Source: a bacterium
Lineage (GTDB): Bacteria; Patescibacteriota; Minisyncoccia; Phycocordibacterales; CAIZLB01
Reading direction: 5' to 3'
Length of the DNA stretch: 34,393 nucleotides
Assembly: GCA_027490575.1 (NCBI GenBank)
Contig: JAIXXV010000018.1
Coordinates: 1-34,393, forward strand
Within the stretch, counting starts at the first letter, position 1. Every line of letters starts with the position of its first letter. Below, in pieces: positions 1-6,662 of this stretch. A program made the translations under genes and the position numbers. Below the pieces are notes generated by a model. The model worked only from the letters and a program-made list of their open reading frames with translations, had not been told where the DNA came from and did no database searches.

Positions 1-1
1 C

Positions 2-307
2 AACACCCTACACAGGGATAAGGGAGACTACTGTGCAAGCTGTCGAAGTGAATACGAGCGCAAGCGTGAGGCAGACCCAGCTCGCATCGCACACAAACGA
101 ATGATGTATGGAGGCAACTATCGCACCCGCAGAGCCAGCATGGTCGCTCAGACCATAGAGAACAATCTTCCTTGTCACATTTGCAAAAAGCATTTCATGA
201 CCGAGTCTGACATCACAGCAGATCACCTGATACCAGGAAGCCCAAACTCACCGCTTGCTCCAGCGCACAAGAGCTGCAACTCAAGCAGAGGCAACACACC
301 GCTGTAA
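2..307 (+). CDS. HNH endonuclease, 5' truncated by the window edge
   Basis: The reading frame is open from base 2 with no start inside the conserved part, so the gene begins outside the window. It aligns without gaps to residues 11-111 of the full gene at 33822. Visible are the second half of a zinc knuckle (CASC), a CHICKK pair, the ADHLIPG core with the HNH histidine, and a closing CNSSRG motif. Small HNH proteins beside terminase genes are common in tailed phages and in some help cut DNA at packaging. Compared with the other copy about one residue in six differs, while all cysteines and the HNH core are kept, so both copies look functional. Confidence 0.85.
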   Translation, partial: NTLHRDKGDYCASCRSEYERKREADPARIAHKRMMYGGNYRTRRASMVAQTIENNLPCHICKKHFMTESDITADHLIPGSPNSPLAPAHKSCNSSRGNTPL

Positions 308-321
308 TTCACAAAGACCCA

Positions 322-337
322 TGCCCCTAGGAGGGCA
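322..337. other. Small hairpin after the HNH gene
   Basis: TGCCC (322-326) pairs with GGGCA (333-337) around a six-base loop, 14 bases after the HNH stop codon. The stem is identical in the right-hand copy (34172-34187), while two loop bases are swapped there. No T-run follows, so it is not a standard intrinsic terminator. It may protect an mRNA end or act as a weak terminator. Confidence 0.4.
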
Positions 338-354
338 CACAAGGCTCTTACACG

Positions 355-369
355 CTGTAAACGCTTGCA
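355..369. promoter_or_regulatory. Catabolite-operator-like site, distal
   Basis: CTGTAAACGCTTGCA is an imperfect palindrome that matches 14 of 15 positions of the cre consensus WTGNAANCGNWNNCW used by LacI-family regulators. It shares 13 of 15 bases with the site at 516-530, about 160 bp downstream, and is unchanged in the right-hand repeat copy (34205-34219). The match is seen; binding by a host LacI-family protein is inference. Confidence 0.45.
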
Positions 370-413
370 GTCAAGCAATCACCCATTCCGTTACCTAATC
401 GTGACACTACGCT

Positions 414-438
414 ACCCCCCGCCCCTAGCTACGGGGGT
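414..438. other. GC-rich hairpin in the pre-terS non-coding region
   Basis: A C-run (415-420, followed by G421) pairs with C432 and a G-run (433-437) around a loop of about ten bases. In the right-hand copy (34264-34288) the C-run and G-run are kept while the loop is largely rewritten, which suggests selection on the stem. There is no T-run. Its place just before terS would suit a packaging-related DNA structure or an attenuator, but nothing here decides between them. Confidence 0.45.
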
Positions 439-515
439 GGGTGCGTTCTCCCGACACTACATACAGGCAAGACCCCGACCACACTTTTGCACACCTGTTG
501 TAGGTTGATTCGTTT

Positions 516-530
516 TTGTAAACGCTTACA
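516..530. promoter_or_regulatory. Catabolite-operator-like site next to the terS promoter
   Basis: TTGTAAACGCTTACA fits all 15 positions of the cre consensus WTGNAANCGNWNNCW and is a near-perfect 14-bp palindrome. It ends five bases before the candidate -10 element at 536-541, a position where a bound LacI-family protein would block or modulate transcription of the packaging genes. It lies in the fully conserved 75-base block of the repeat. No LacI-like gene is in the window, so a regulator would have to come from the host. Confidence 0.5.
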
Positions 531-535
531 GTTGC

Positions 536-541
536 TAGGGT
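536..541 (+). promoter_or_regulatory. Candidate -10 element for terS
   Basis: TAGGGT fits TANNNT and ends six bases before the ATG at 548, so transcription would start at or next to the start codon (leaderless mRNA). The same geometry is seen at 10164 and 22615. No good -35 hexamer is visible; the cre-like palindrome occupies that region. AGGG at 537-540 could instead act as a weak ribosome site. Confidence 0.4.
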
Positions 542-547
542 TAGACC

Positions 548-994
548 ATGCCTAATCCAAAAGTGCCATCAGAAATCAAAGCCAAGCGAGGAACGCTACG
601 CCCAGAGGACAGAGAGCGAATGGTTGCTGCTCCCAAAGTCGAGGGTGGATACATCGAGCCGTTTCGCCCGTTAGAGTTCGCTGGACTCCAGCTCTGGAAA
701 TCAGCAATGATCACAGGCAGCTCTTGGATTGCCAGGAACTCTGACACTCACTTGCTGATGATGACCTGCGAGCAACTTGACCGCCGAGAAGAGATTCGCA
801 GCCTGATTGCCGAAACTCAGGACTGGCATCTTTACAAACAACTCAATGACCTAGAACGCCTGATAGCAGGTAACCTAGGACTCTTAGGATTCACACCATC
901 AGACCGCACTCGACTAGGACTAGCCGAGGTAAAGACTCAGAGCAAGTTTGAGGAACTGATGGCAAGAAAGGAACAGCGATCATCACAGTCGTAA
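548..994 (+). CDS. terS: Terminase small subunit
   Basis: A 148-residue protein, first of the packaging operon and directly before the large terminase group. The N-terminus is basic and proline-rich, followed by a helical region (residues 40-125) with a conserved-looking WKSAMITGSSW segment and the LGFTPSDRTRLGLAEV stretch typical of P27-type small terminase subunits of actinobacterial phages. In the family this subunit binds the packaging site and loads the ATPase motor. The stop codon overlaps the ATG of the next gene (TAATG). The call rests on position, size and the LGFTPSDR-like motif. Confidence 0.8.
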   Translation: MPNPKVPSEIKAKRGTLRPEDRERMVAAPKVEGGYIEPFRPLEFAGLQLWKSAMITGSSWIARNSDTHLLMMTCEQLDRREEIRSLIAETQDWHLYKQLNDLERLIAGNLGLLGFTPSDRTRLGLAEVKTQSKFEELMARKEQRSSQS

Positions 995-1431
995 TGGGTG
1001 CACCATGCTCAGGGAAATCAACCTATGTGCGAGAGCAAGCAAAGGGTGAGGACATCATTGTTGACATGGACAGAATCGCCTTGTCACTTGCCGTAGAGGG
1101 CACAGCAGAGTTTGAGTATTCCGAGCGTATCCGTAACATCGCCCGACAAGCCAGACCTGCCATTGTCAAAGGTGCTCTGTTAGCCGCTCAAGGTGAACGC
1201 CGCCTCGGTGTCTGGATTATCCACACCGACCCGTCACCACAAGACCGCCAAATGTATCGAGCCATGAACGCTCAGTTTGTAGAACTCGACCCAGGCAAGG
1301 ATGTCTGTTTTGCAAGGGCAAAAGAAAGACCGCAGCCAAACCGACAGGTGAGCGAAAAGGTTATTGCCGAGTATTACCAGAAGAGGACTAATCGTGTGGC
1401 CGCCACAATGGTTGACTCAAGTTCCAACTAA
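994..1431 (+). CDS. P-loop NTPase, polynucleotide-kinase or AAA-like
   Basis: Residues 2-9 (GAPCSGKS) form a Walker A motif and VDMDRI (23-28) looks like the acidic substrate or metal motif of small P-loop kinases. The rest (REQAKG, RQARPAIVKGALLAA, a late arginine-rich lid RAKERPQPNRQ) fits the fold of zeta-toxin or polynucleotide-kinase-like proteins. Such kinases often sit between small and large terminase genes in actinobacterial phages; their role is unproven. The P-loop starts at residue 2, and the codons just upstream in this frame (979-993) read IITVV, the strand normally preceding a P-loop. The real start may therefore be upstream and non-standard. The 3' end overlaps terL. Confidence 0.75.
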   Translation: MGAPCSGKSTYVREQAKGEDIIVDMDRIALSLAVEGTAEFEYSERIRNIARQARPAIVKGALLAAQGERRLGVWIIHTDPSPQDRQMYRAMNAQFVELDPGKDVCFARAKERPQPNRQVSEKVIAEYYQKRTNRVAATMVDSSSN

Positions 1432-2902
1432 AGCCATCGAGTATGGCGAGGGCGATTTAGTCATTGACTTTGCCGAGGCGTTTGGTGTGATTACCAAGGA
1501 CAGCATCGCTGGCAAGCAAGGTTCACCGCTGGTTTTGCGTGACTGGCAGAAAGACCTTATCCGTCACATCTACGCAACAGACGGCAATGACGGCTTTAGG
1601 CAAAAGCTGTGTCTCGTGGGCATGCCCCGTAAATCCGGCAAGAGTGCCATCATGTCAGTCCTTGCTACCTACGATTTGTATTTCGGCCCTAAAGGTGGTG
1701 AGGTCTACTCAATCGCTGCCGAAAAGGAACAGGCTCGCATCGTGTTCGCTGATGCCAAGAAAACCATTGAGGCAAACCCAGAGCTGCTTGAAATGACCAA
1801 GATTTATCGAGATGCCATCGAGGTTGTCAGCACGGGTTCGGTTTATCGAGTGCTCTCTGCCGAGTCCTACTCAAAGGAAGGCCTTTCACCGACTGCGGTT
1901 TATGCCGATGAGCTCCATGCACACCAGACTCGTGAGCTGTTTGATGTTATGTCGCTTGCTATGGGTGCTCGTGGTAACCAGGCACACATGGTCGCAATCA
2001 CCACAGCAGGTGTAAAGACAGACCGGACAGGTCAAGACTCAATCGCCTATTCGCTCTACCAATACGGACAACGCTGCTCTCGTGGAGAAGTCTCCGACCC
2101 GTCATTCTTCATGGCTTGGTGGGAAGCACCAGCCGAGTCAGATCATCGTGACCCTGAGACTTGGAAGATTGCCAACCCAGGCTTCGGTGACATCTGTGAC
2201 GCTGCCGATTTCGAGTCTGCCGTCAAGCGAACTCCTGAGCCTGAGTTCAGAACCAAGCGATGCAACCAATGGGTCTCTAGTGCCCTTGGCTGGCTTCCTA
2301 CTGGCTCTTGGGACTCGTGTGCAGGTGACTTAGACCTAACTGACAAAGACTATGTCATCGGCTTTGACGGCTCGTTTTCCGGTGACTCGACTGTTTTAGT
2401 CGGTGCGACCCTAGAGGCTGAGCCGCAGGTGTTTATGATCAAGGCTTGGGAGAAAGACCCGAACATTCACGATGACACTTGGCGAGTGGACATCCTTGAG
2501 GTGGAGAACACCATTCGAGAGTTCGTGCGTGACAACCCCAGAGTCAAAGAGATTGTCTGTGACCCTTACCGCTGGCAACGCTCGATGGAAATCCTAGCCG
2601 AAGAGGGCTATCCCATTGTTGAGTATCCGAGCACCAACGCTCGCCGCATGGTTCCGGCCTGTGCAAAATTCTTCGATGCCGTAGTCGAGGGCAGACTGAA
2701 GCACGATGGCAACCCGATTCTTGCCCGACACCTAGACAACGCTGTTGTGAAGGTTGACAATCTTGGCCCTCGTATCGTCAAAGAGAACCGCAACTCATCA
2801 CGCAGGATTGACGCTGCTGTCGCTGCTGTGATCGCAGTTGATAGGGCGTTAGCAAGTAGAATAGAAGAAGAAGTCCTGACACCAGGCGTATTTGTATTTT
2901 GA
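1394..2902 (+). CDS. terL: Terminase large subunit
   Basis: ATPase and nuclease motor that fills the procapsid with DNA. With the GTG start at 1394, preceded by AGAGGA six bases away, the protein has 502 residues. Walker A is GMPRKSGKSA (76-85) and Walker B is AVYADE with D172/E173. The nuclease acids appear as D325 (GFDGSF), D390 (CDPYRW) and D473 (RRIDAA). An in-frame TTG at 1364 would add ten residues but has no ribosome site. The start lies inside the kinase gene by 38 bases, so the two are translationally coupled. Length and motif order are normal for TerL of siphoviruses. Confidence 0.95.
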   Translation: MWPPQWLTQVPTKAIEYGEGDLVIDFAEAFGVITKDSIAGKQGSPLVLRDWQKDLIRHIYATDGNDGFRQKLCLVGMPRKSGKSAIMSVLATYDLYFGPKGGEVYSIAAEKEQARIVFADAKKTIEANPELLEMTKIYRDAIEVVSTGSVYRVLSAESYSKEGLSPTAVYADELHAHQTRELFDVMSLAMGARGNQAHMVAITTAGVKTDRTGQDSIAYSLYQYGQRCSRGEVSDPSFFMAWWEAPAESDHRDPETWKIANPGFGDICDAADFESAVKRTPEPEFRTKRCNQWVSSALGWLPTGSWDSCAGDLDLTDKDYVIGFDGSFSGDSTVLVGATLEAEPQVFMIKAWEKDPNIHDDTWRVDILEVENTIREFVRDNPRVKEIVCDPYRWQRSMEILAEEGYPIVEYPSTNARRMVPACAKFFDAVVEGRLKHDGNPILARHLDNAVVKVDNLGPRIVKENRNSSRRIDAAVAAVIAVDRALASRIEEEVLTPGVFVF

Positions 2903-2910
2903 GGGATGAA

Positions 2911-3045
2911 ATGGCAACAGCATTACAAGTCGCAGGAGCAGCGGCAATAGTATTCGGGCTAGGGCTAGTTTGGTTACCTCTGGCATTTATCTTTGGCGGT
3001 GTCTTTGCCGTCTTGTTCGGTCTTGCCATTGAGAGGCAGAAGTAA
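2911..3045 (+). CDS. Tiny membrane protein between terL and portal
   Basis: A 44-residue ORF with ATG at 2911, preceded by GAGGGA. Residues 5-40 are almost wholly hydrophobic, enough for two short membrane segments divided by a glycine/proline turn (WLPLAFIFGG), ending in the charged tail IERQK. Its stop overlaps the portal ATG (TAATG), which supports translation. No function is known to me; possibilities include a holin-like or superinfection-related membrane peptide. Confidence 0.7.
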   Translation: MATALQVAGAAAIVFGLGLVWLPLAFIFGGVFAVLFGLAIERQK

Positions 3046-4400
3046 TGCTCAACAACCTTTTTGAGACTCGTGCGATTAGCTTTCAGACCATCTGGGGCAG
3101 CGGTGGAGACATCGAACTCCAAAACAACTCTGGCACTTATGTAACGCAGGACAATGTTTGGAAGCTTGCAGCCATCACAGGTGCAGTCAACCTAATCGCA
3201 TCCAACATCTCGACCCTGCCAATGGAAGCATGGGTTCGCAGAGACGGACAGAAGCTCTTGATGCGACCAAAGCCGGACTGGGTAAGCCGCCCTGACATCA
3301 GCTTTGTTGACCGCACTCCGTTTATCTCGCAGATCATCACCAGCCTCATGCTCGATGGCAACGCCTTCATCCGAGTATTCCGAGACGCTGACGGACTACC
3401 AATCAACCTGACGGTATTCAACCCAACAGAGATTGAGGTCAAGAAGAACCCGCTTGGCAGAATCGTTTTCACTCACACCAAGACGGGCGAGACCCTAGGC
3501 CAAGACGATGTTCTACACATTGTCGAGAGCCTTATCCAGCCAGGTCAGGTGCGAGGCATCTCTCGTGTCTCGATGCTCAAAGACTCACTAGGTCTAGGCA
3601 TGGCACTTGAGGCTTATGCTCAGCGTTGGTTCGGACAAGGTGCTTCGGGCAACTACGCCATCACAGTTCCAGGTGCTCTCAACCAAGAGCAAGCAAAGCA
3701 GATGGCTGACTCTGTTGACAACAGACATGGCGGCTGGCGTAAGTCCTCAAAGACTATGGTGTTCCACTCCGGTGCAGACATCAAAGACATTGGCATTGAC
3801 CCTGAGAAGTCTCAGTCAATCGAAGCTCGCAGAATGTTTGTCGAGGATGTTGCAAGGATCTACTCAATCCCAACCCACAAGCTCAGTCTGCCAGGGACTA
3901 ACACCTACTCAAGCATTGAGCAGACTCAGATTGAGTTTGTCACCGACACACTACGCCCTTACACCGCTCTAATCGAGAACGCCCTATCAACTCTGTTGCA
4001 GGTGTATCCAAATGGTCAGGGTGCTTTCCTAGAGTTCAACATGGCTGCCCTACTACGAGGTGACATCAACTCTCGTGCCACCGCTGCCTCTGTTGCAATT
4101 CAGGGTGGATGGCTAACCATCAACGATGTGCGACAGGGTGAGGGCTTGTCAAAGATTGACGGTGGCGATGTGCTTCGAGTCCCACTTGCCAATGTGCCGA
4201 TTGACGCTGCTGATCTAACCGCAACCGACAAGCGAGTTCTAATGGCTCAGCGTTTGATTGTGGTTGGTTTCGACCCTGCCTCAGTCCTATCAGCCCTAGA
4301 CCTACCAGCAATGACTCACACAGGCGTTCCAAGCGTTCAGTTGCAAGGTGTGGCACAGATTGACCCTAATGATCCACAAGCAGTCTATGAGGCTAAGTAA
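3045..4400 (+). CDS. Portal protein, HK97 type
   Basis: A 451-residue protein right after terL. The dodecameric portal forms the DNA gate at one capsid vertex. Family traits visible are the early VTQDNVWKLAAITGAVNLIASNISTL segment, the middle FNPTEIEVKKN strand, the QRWFGQGASGNYAI segment, and the FVEDVARIYSIPTHKL and SIEQTQIEFVTDTLRPY motifs in the second half. These are characteristic of phage portal proteins of the HK97 gp3 family. Length is normal. It starts inside the stop codon of the small membrane protein and its own stop overlaps the next ATG. Confidence 0.95.
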   Translation: MLNNLFETRAISFQTIWGSGGDIELQNNSGTYVTQDNVWKLAAITGAVNLIASNISTLPMEAWVRRDGQKLLMRPKPDWVSRPDISFVDRTPFISQIITSLMLDGNAFIRVFRDADGLPINLTVFNPTEIEVKKNPLGRIVFTHTKTGETLGQDDVLHIVESLIQPGQVRGISRVSMLKDSLGLGMALEAYAQRWFGQGASGNYAITVPGALNQEQAKQMADSVDNRHGGWRKSSKTMVFHSGADIKDIGIDPEKSQSIEARRMFVEDVARIYSIPTHKLSLPGTNTYSSIEQTQIEFVTDTLRPYTALIENALSTLLQVYPNGQGAFLEFNMAALLRGDINSRATAASVAIQGGWLTINDVRQGEGLSKIDGGDVLRVPLANVPIDAADLTATDKRVLMAQRLIVVGFDPASVLSALDLPAMTHTGVPSVQLQGVAQIDPNDPQAVYEAK

Positions 4401-4672
4401 TGCCAATCACTAGCAGTCAAGTATCCGTTGGAACAACAAGAGTCAAGATTGTTGTGGCACAAGCGGGCAATCAGCAGATCATTGTTCACGACCACGACCA
4501 CAACGGCAGTAATGATGTTTATCTTGGTAACTCAACTGTGACTACCACAACTGGACTTCATGTGCCCAAGACCGAGACAATTCAACTTGATGTTCCAGCA
4601 GGTGATGACCTGTGGGCTATCGCAAGCGGCAACTCTGTCGCACTTCATGTGATCGCAGTTAGGCAGAGCTAG
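4400..4672 (+). CDS. Small beta-rich head-region protein
   Basis: A 90-residue protein of alternating polar and hydrophobic residues with repeated VTTTTG and VAVHVI-like strands and a His/Asp cluster (HDHDHNGSND, about residues 30-39). No membrane segment. Similar small beta-rich proteins lie between portal and protease in other phages and may decorate the virion. It is coupled at both ends (TAATG from portal, TAGTG to the protease fusion). Function is not recognised with certainty. The HDHDH cluster could bind a metal. Confidence 0.65.
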   Translation: MPITSSQVSVGTTRVKIVVAQAGNQQIIVHDHDHNGSNDVYLGNSTVTTTTGLHVPKTETIQLDVPAGDDLWAIASGNSVALHVIAVRQS

Positions 4673-6300
4673 TGCCTTATTACATTACCGACAAAGCACA
4701 GGATTGCTCAGGCTGGGCAACAATCAAAGAGGATGGCGAAGTCATCGGTTGCCATACCACCAAGCAGGGAGCGATTGACCAGATGGTTGCTGTCTCTATT
4801 GCCGAGAACCTAGAGCCAGGTGGAGAGCGTAACGAGTCAGGGCCACCTGCCGTAATCGCTGACATTGACAACACTCTGATCACTTATCAAGGTGTGAAGG
4901 TTGACAAGGTTGCAGATTACCTAGACAGCTTTGATGACACCGAAATCATTATCATTACCGCTCGCCTTGCCTCTGAGCGTGACGCAACTGTTGCAGAGCT
5001 AGACAACCTAGACATTGACTATGACCAGTTGTTTATGAAGCCGGATACCGACACCGACTCAACCGAGTGGAAAAAGCAGACCGCACAACGCTTGCTAGAA
5101 ACCTACAATGTCATGGTTGCAGTTGATGACAATGAAGAAATCCGCAACGCCTATCGAGACCTAGGCATTACCGCTATTGCACCAAGCCAAGTCCCAGCAT
5201 CTTACGATGACGAGGATGAGGAAGAGATGCGAGCAGTTGACATGACACCACCTGCTTACATGAGGGCAGCAGCTCGCAGAGGGCTAGAGTATTACGCAGA
5301 TGGAAAGGGTGGCGATGGACTGGTTGACCAAACAATCGAAGATGCTCGCCGGATGGCTGCGGGAGAAGTATCAGAGCGTAAGTGGCGGCTTATTGGCCCT
5401 TGGATTGCTCGTCACCTGGTGGATTTGGATTCTCCTAGTGCTCAGCCTGATAGCCCTGAGTATCCTTCCGCTGGCGTTGTCGCAATGCTTCTCTGGGGTG
5501 CTCCAGCGAATCGCAGAGGTGCTGAGAGGGCTAGGGCTTATGCCGAAGGTGTAGTTGCTAGGCTAGATGCAGAACAAGAACGGAAAGCAAGTATGACCAA
5601 TCGGGAAACTCGTGACTTTGAGACTCAGTTTGAGATCAGAGAAGAGGGCGATGGCATGACCTTTGTTGGCTATGCCGCAAAGTTTGACCAGCCTTCAGAA
5701 AACCTAGGTGGCTTTGTTGAGTATGTTGAGCGTGGTGCTTTCAGCCGCTCGCTCAAGTCTCGCAACGATGTGATGCTGTTGTGGAATCACGATGCAGGTC
5801 AGCCACTTGCATCAACCAAATCAGGCACTATGAAGCTAACCGAGGATGACATCGGTTTGCGAGTAGAGGCTCGTCTGCCACAGACCACTCTTGGCAAAGA
5901 CCTAGCCATCCTTTTGCGTGACGGAATTGTCGGCAAGATGAGTTTTGGCTTCAATGTCATCAAAGACTCTTGGAACGCTGAGGGCAACGAACGCCGCCTG
6001 AAGTCCGTTCGCTTGTTCGAGGTTTCAGCGGTTGTTTGGCCGGCCTACACCTCAACCTCAGCCTCTGTGCGTGGTCTTGATAAGGTTGCTCAGCGAGCTT
6101 CGGTAGATGCCGATGAGTTGGCTGATGTTATGCTCAAGATTGAGGAAGGTGCAGACCTAACTCCTGACCAGGCAGAGCTAATGAAGTCGGTTGTCGAGCG
6201 ACTAGCACCTGCCCCAGAGCCAGCAGTTACCGAAGAACCACAACCATCACTTCTTGCTGTCAAGCAGAAGCAACTTGACCTGCTACTGAAAAGGATCTAA
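4672..6300 (+). CDS. Fusion of HAD-type phosphatase and HK97 prohead protease
   Basis: A 542-residue multidomain protein with GTG start inside the previous stop. Residues 1-55 form a small domain (YYITDKAQDCSGWATI). Residues 60-175 look like a HAD phosphatase of the polynucleotide 3'-phosphatase type: D64 and D66 in DIDNT, T96 in ITAR, K123, and D152/D153. Residues 185-300 are a helical domain (YMRAAARRGLEYY, WIARHLVDL, PSAGVVAMLLWG) often seen in phage head proteins. Residues 308-490 are a prohead serine protease with H373 (LWNHDAG) and S424 (KMSFGF). M308 at 5593 could be an internal start giving a normal-sized protease. The protease matures the head by trimming capsid N-termini. All HAD catalytic positions are kept, so that domain may be active. 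Confidence 0.88.
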   Translation: MPYYITDKAQDCSGWATIKEDGEVIGCHTTKQGAIDQMVAVSIAENLEPGGERNESGPPAVIADIDNTLITYQGVKVDKVADYLDSFDDTEIIIITARLASERDATVAELDNLDIDYDQLFMKPDTDTDSTEWKKQTAQRLLETYNVMVAVDDNEEIRNAYRDLGITAIAPSQVPASYDDEDEEEMRAVDMTPPAYMRAAARRGLEYYADGKGGDGLVDQTIEDARRMAAGEVSERKWRLIGPWIARHLVDLDSPSAQPDSPEYPSAGVVAMLLWGAPANRRGAERARAYAEGVVARLDAEQERKASMTNRETRDFETQFEIREEGDGMTFVGYAAKFDQPSENLGGFVEYVERGAFSRSLKSRNDVMLLWNHDAGQPLASTKSGTMKLTEDDIGLRVEARLPQTTLGKDLAILLRDGIVGKMSFGFNVIKDSWNAEGNERRLKSVRLFEVSAVVWPAYTSTSASVRGLDKVAQRASVDADELADVMLKIEEGADLTPDQAELMKSVVERLAPAPEPAVTEEPQPSLLAVKQKQLDLLLKRI

Positions 6301-6303
6301 CAC

Positions 6304-6492
6304 ATGGCAAGCAAGACACAAATCAAAGAGACCATTCTCAAGGTTGCAGGAGACCCGATTTCCGGTGTCATCTTCGACCTTGCAGAGGAGTGGGCTGAGG
6401 CCATTGTTGCCCTCGATGCTCCACAGACTGCGGCTATTGCTCCAGCCGCAACTAAGGAAACCCGTATAACCAAGCCAGAGGAAGTTCGCTAG
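6304..6492 (+). CDS. Small conserved-type protein before the capsid gene
   Basis: A 62-residue protein starting four bases after the protease fusion. It has an amphipathic helical first half (TQIKETILKVAGDPISGVIFDLAEEWAEAIVALD, given here in outline) and an Ala/Pro linker ending KETRITKPEEVR. Short proteins of this kind occur between protease and capsid genes in actinobacterial phages; a scaffold or assembly role is possible but unproven. It is followed by an intrinsic terminator. Confidence 0.7.
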   Translation: MASKTQIKETILKVAGDPISGVIFDLAEEWAEAIVALDAPQTAAIAPAATKETRITKPEEVR

Positions 6493-6516
6493 ACTCTGCC
6501 AAGCTTTAGGGTTTCG

Positions 6517-6554
6517 CCCCGTCACTCTTTTCCCCTTTCTAGTGGCGGGGTTTT
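6517..6554 (+). terminator. Intrinsic terminator upstream of the capsid gene
   Basis: CCCCG (6517-6521) pairs with CGGGG (6546-6550), and CACT (6523-6526) with AGTG (6541-6544), with a T-G wobble between, giving a ten-pair stem and a 14-base loop. It is followed by TTTTCCTTT. It would end or reduce the packaging/protease transcript before the separately promoted capsid gene. Confidence 0.8.
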
Positions 6555-6571
6555 CCTTTACCCTGATGTTA

Positions 6572-6577
6572 TAGAAT
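6572..6577 (+). promoter_or_regulatory. Candidate -10 element of the capsid promoter
   Basis: TAGAAT lies within TATAGAATAGA, 22 bases after the terminator stem, in the 170-base non-coding gap between 6493 and 6662. The nine-mer TAGAATAGA recurs at 10164 and at 2857, and a near variant occurs at 27155. Transcription from here would give a leader of about 80 bases with a strong ribosome site (AAGGAG at 6654). No convincing -35 is seen. Confidence 0.5.
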
Positions 6578-6662
6578 AGAAACAACGCTTGCGTGTCAGC
6601 ACCAGCGTTTCAGTTCAGAGTCAGCTCGGCTGAAAATTTAATTAACTAATCTAAGGAGAATC

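Larger units (their letters stand above)
1..543. repeat. Diverged direct terminal repeat, left copy
   Basis: This segment matches 33851-34393 base for base in length (543 each), with about 68 substitutions by hand count (about 87% identity) and no net insertion or deletion. The outer 79 bases (1-79) and inner 75 bases (469-543) are identical. It carries most of an HNH nuclease gene and the non-coding region in front of terS. This is either the overlap of a circular or circularly permuted genome in which two population variants were joined, or a true duplication. The nearly equal identical flanks fit an assembly-graph bubble. The repeat is seen directly; the cause is inferred. Confidence 0.93.

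Noticed and set aside
308-547. A small gene in the 240-base gap before terS
   Set aside because: All frames are broken by stops, and the substitutions between the two repeat copies show no codon pattern here; it is best read as regulatory and structural DNA.
1364-1393. Upstream TTG start for terL
   Set aside because: It would add ten residues without a ribosome site, whereas GTG at 1394 has AGAGGA at ideal spacing.
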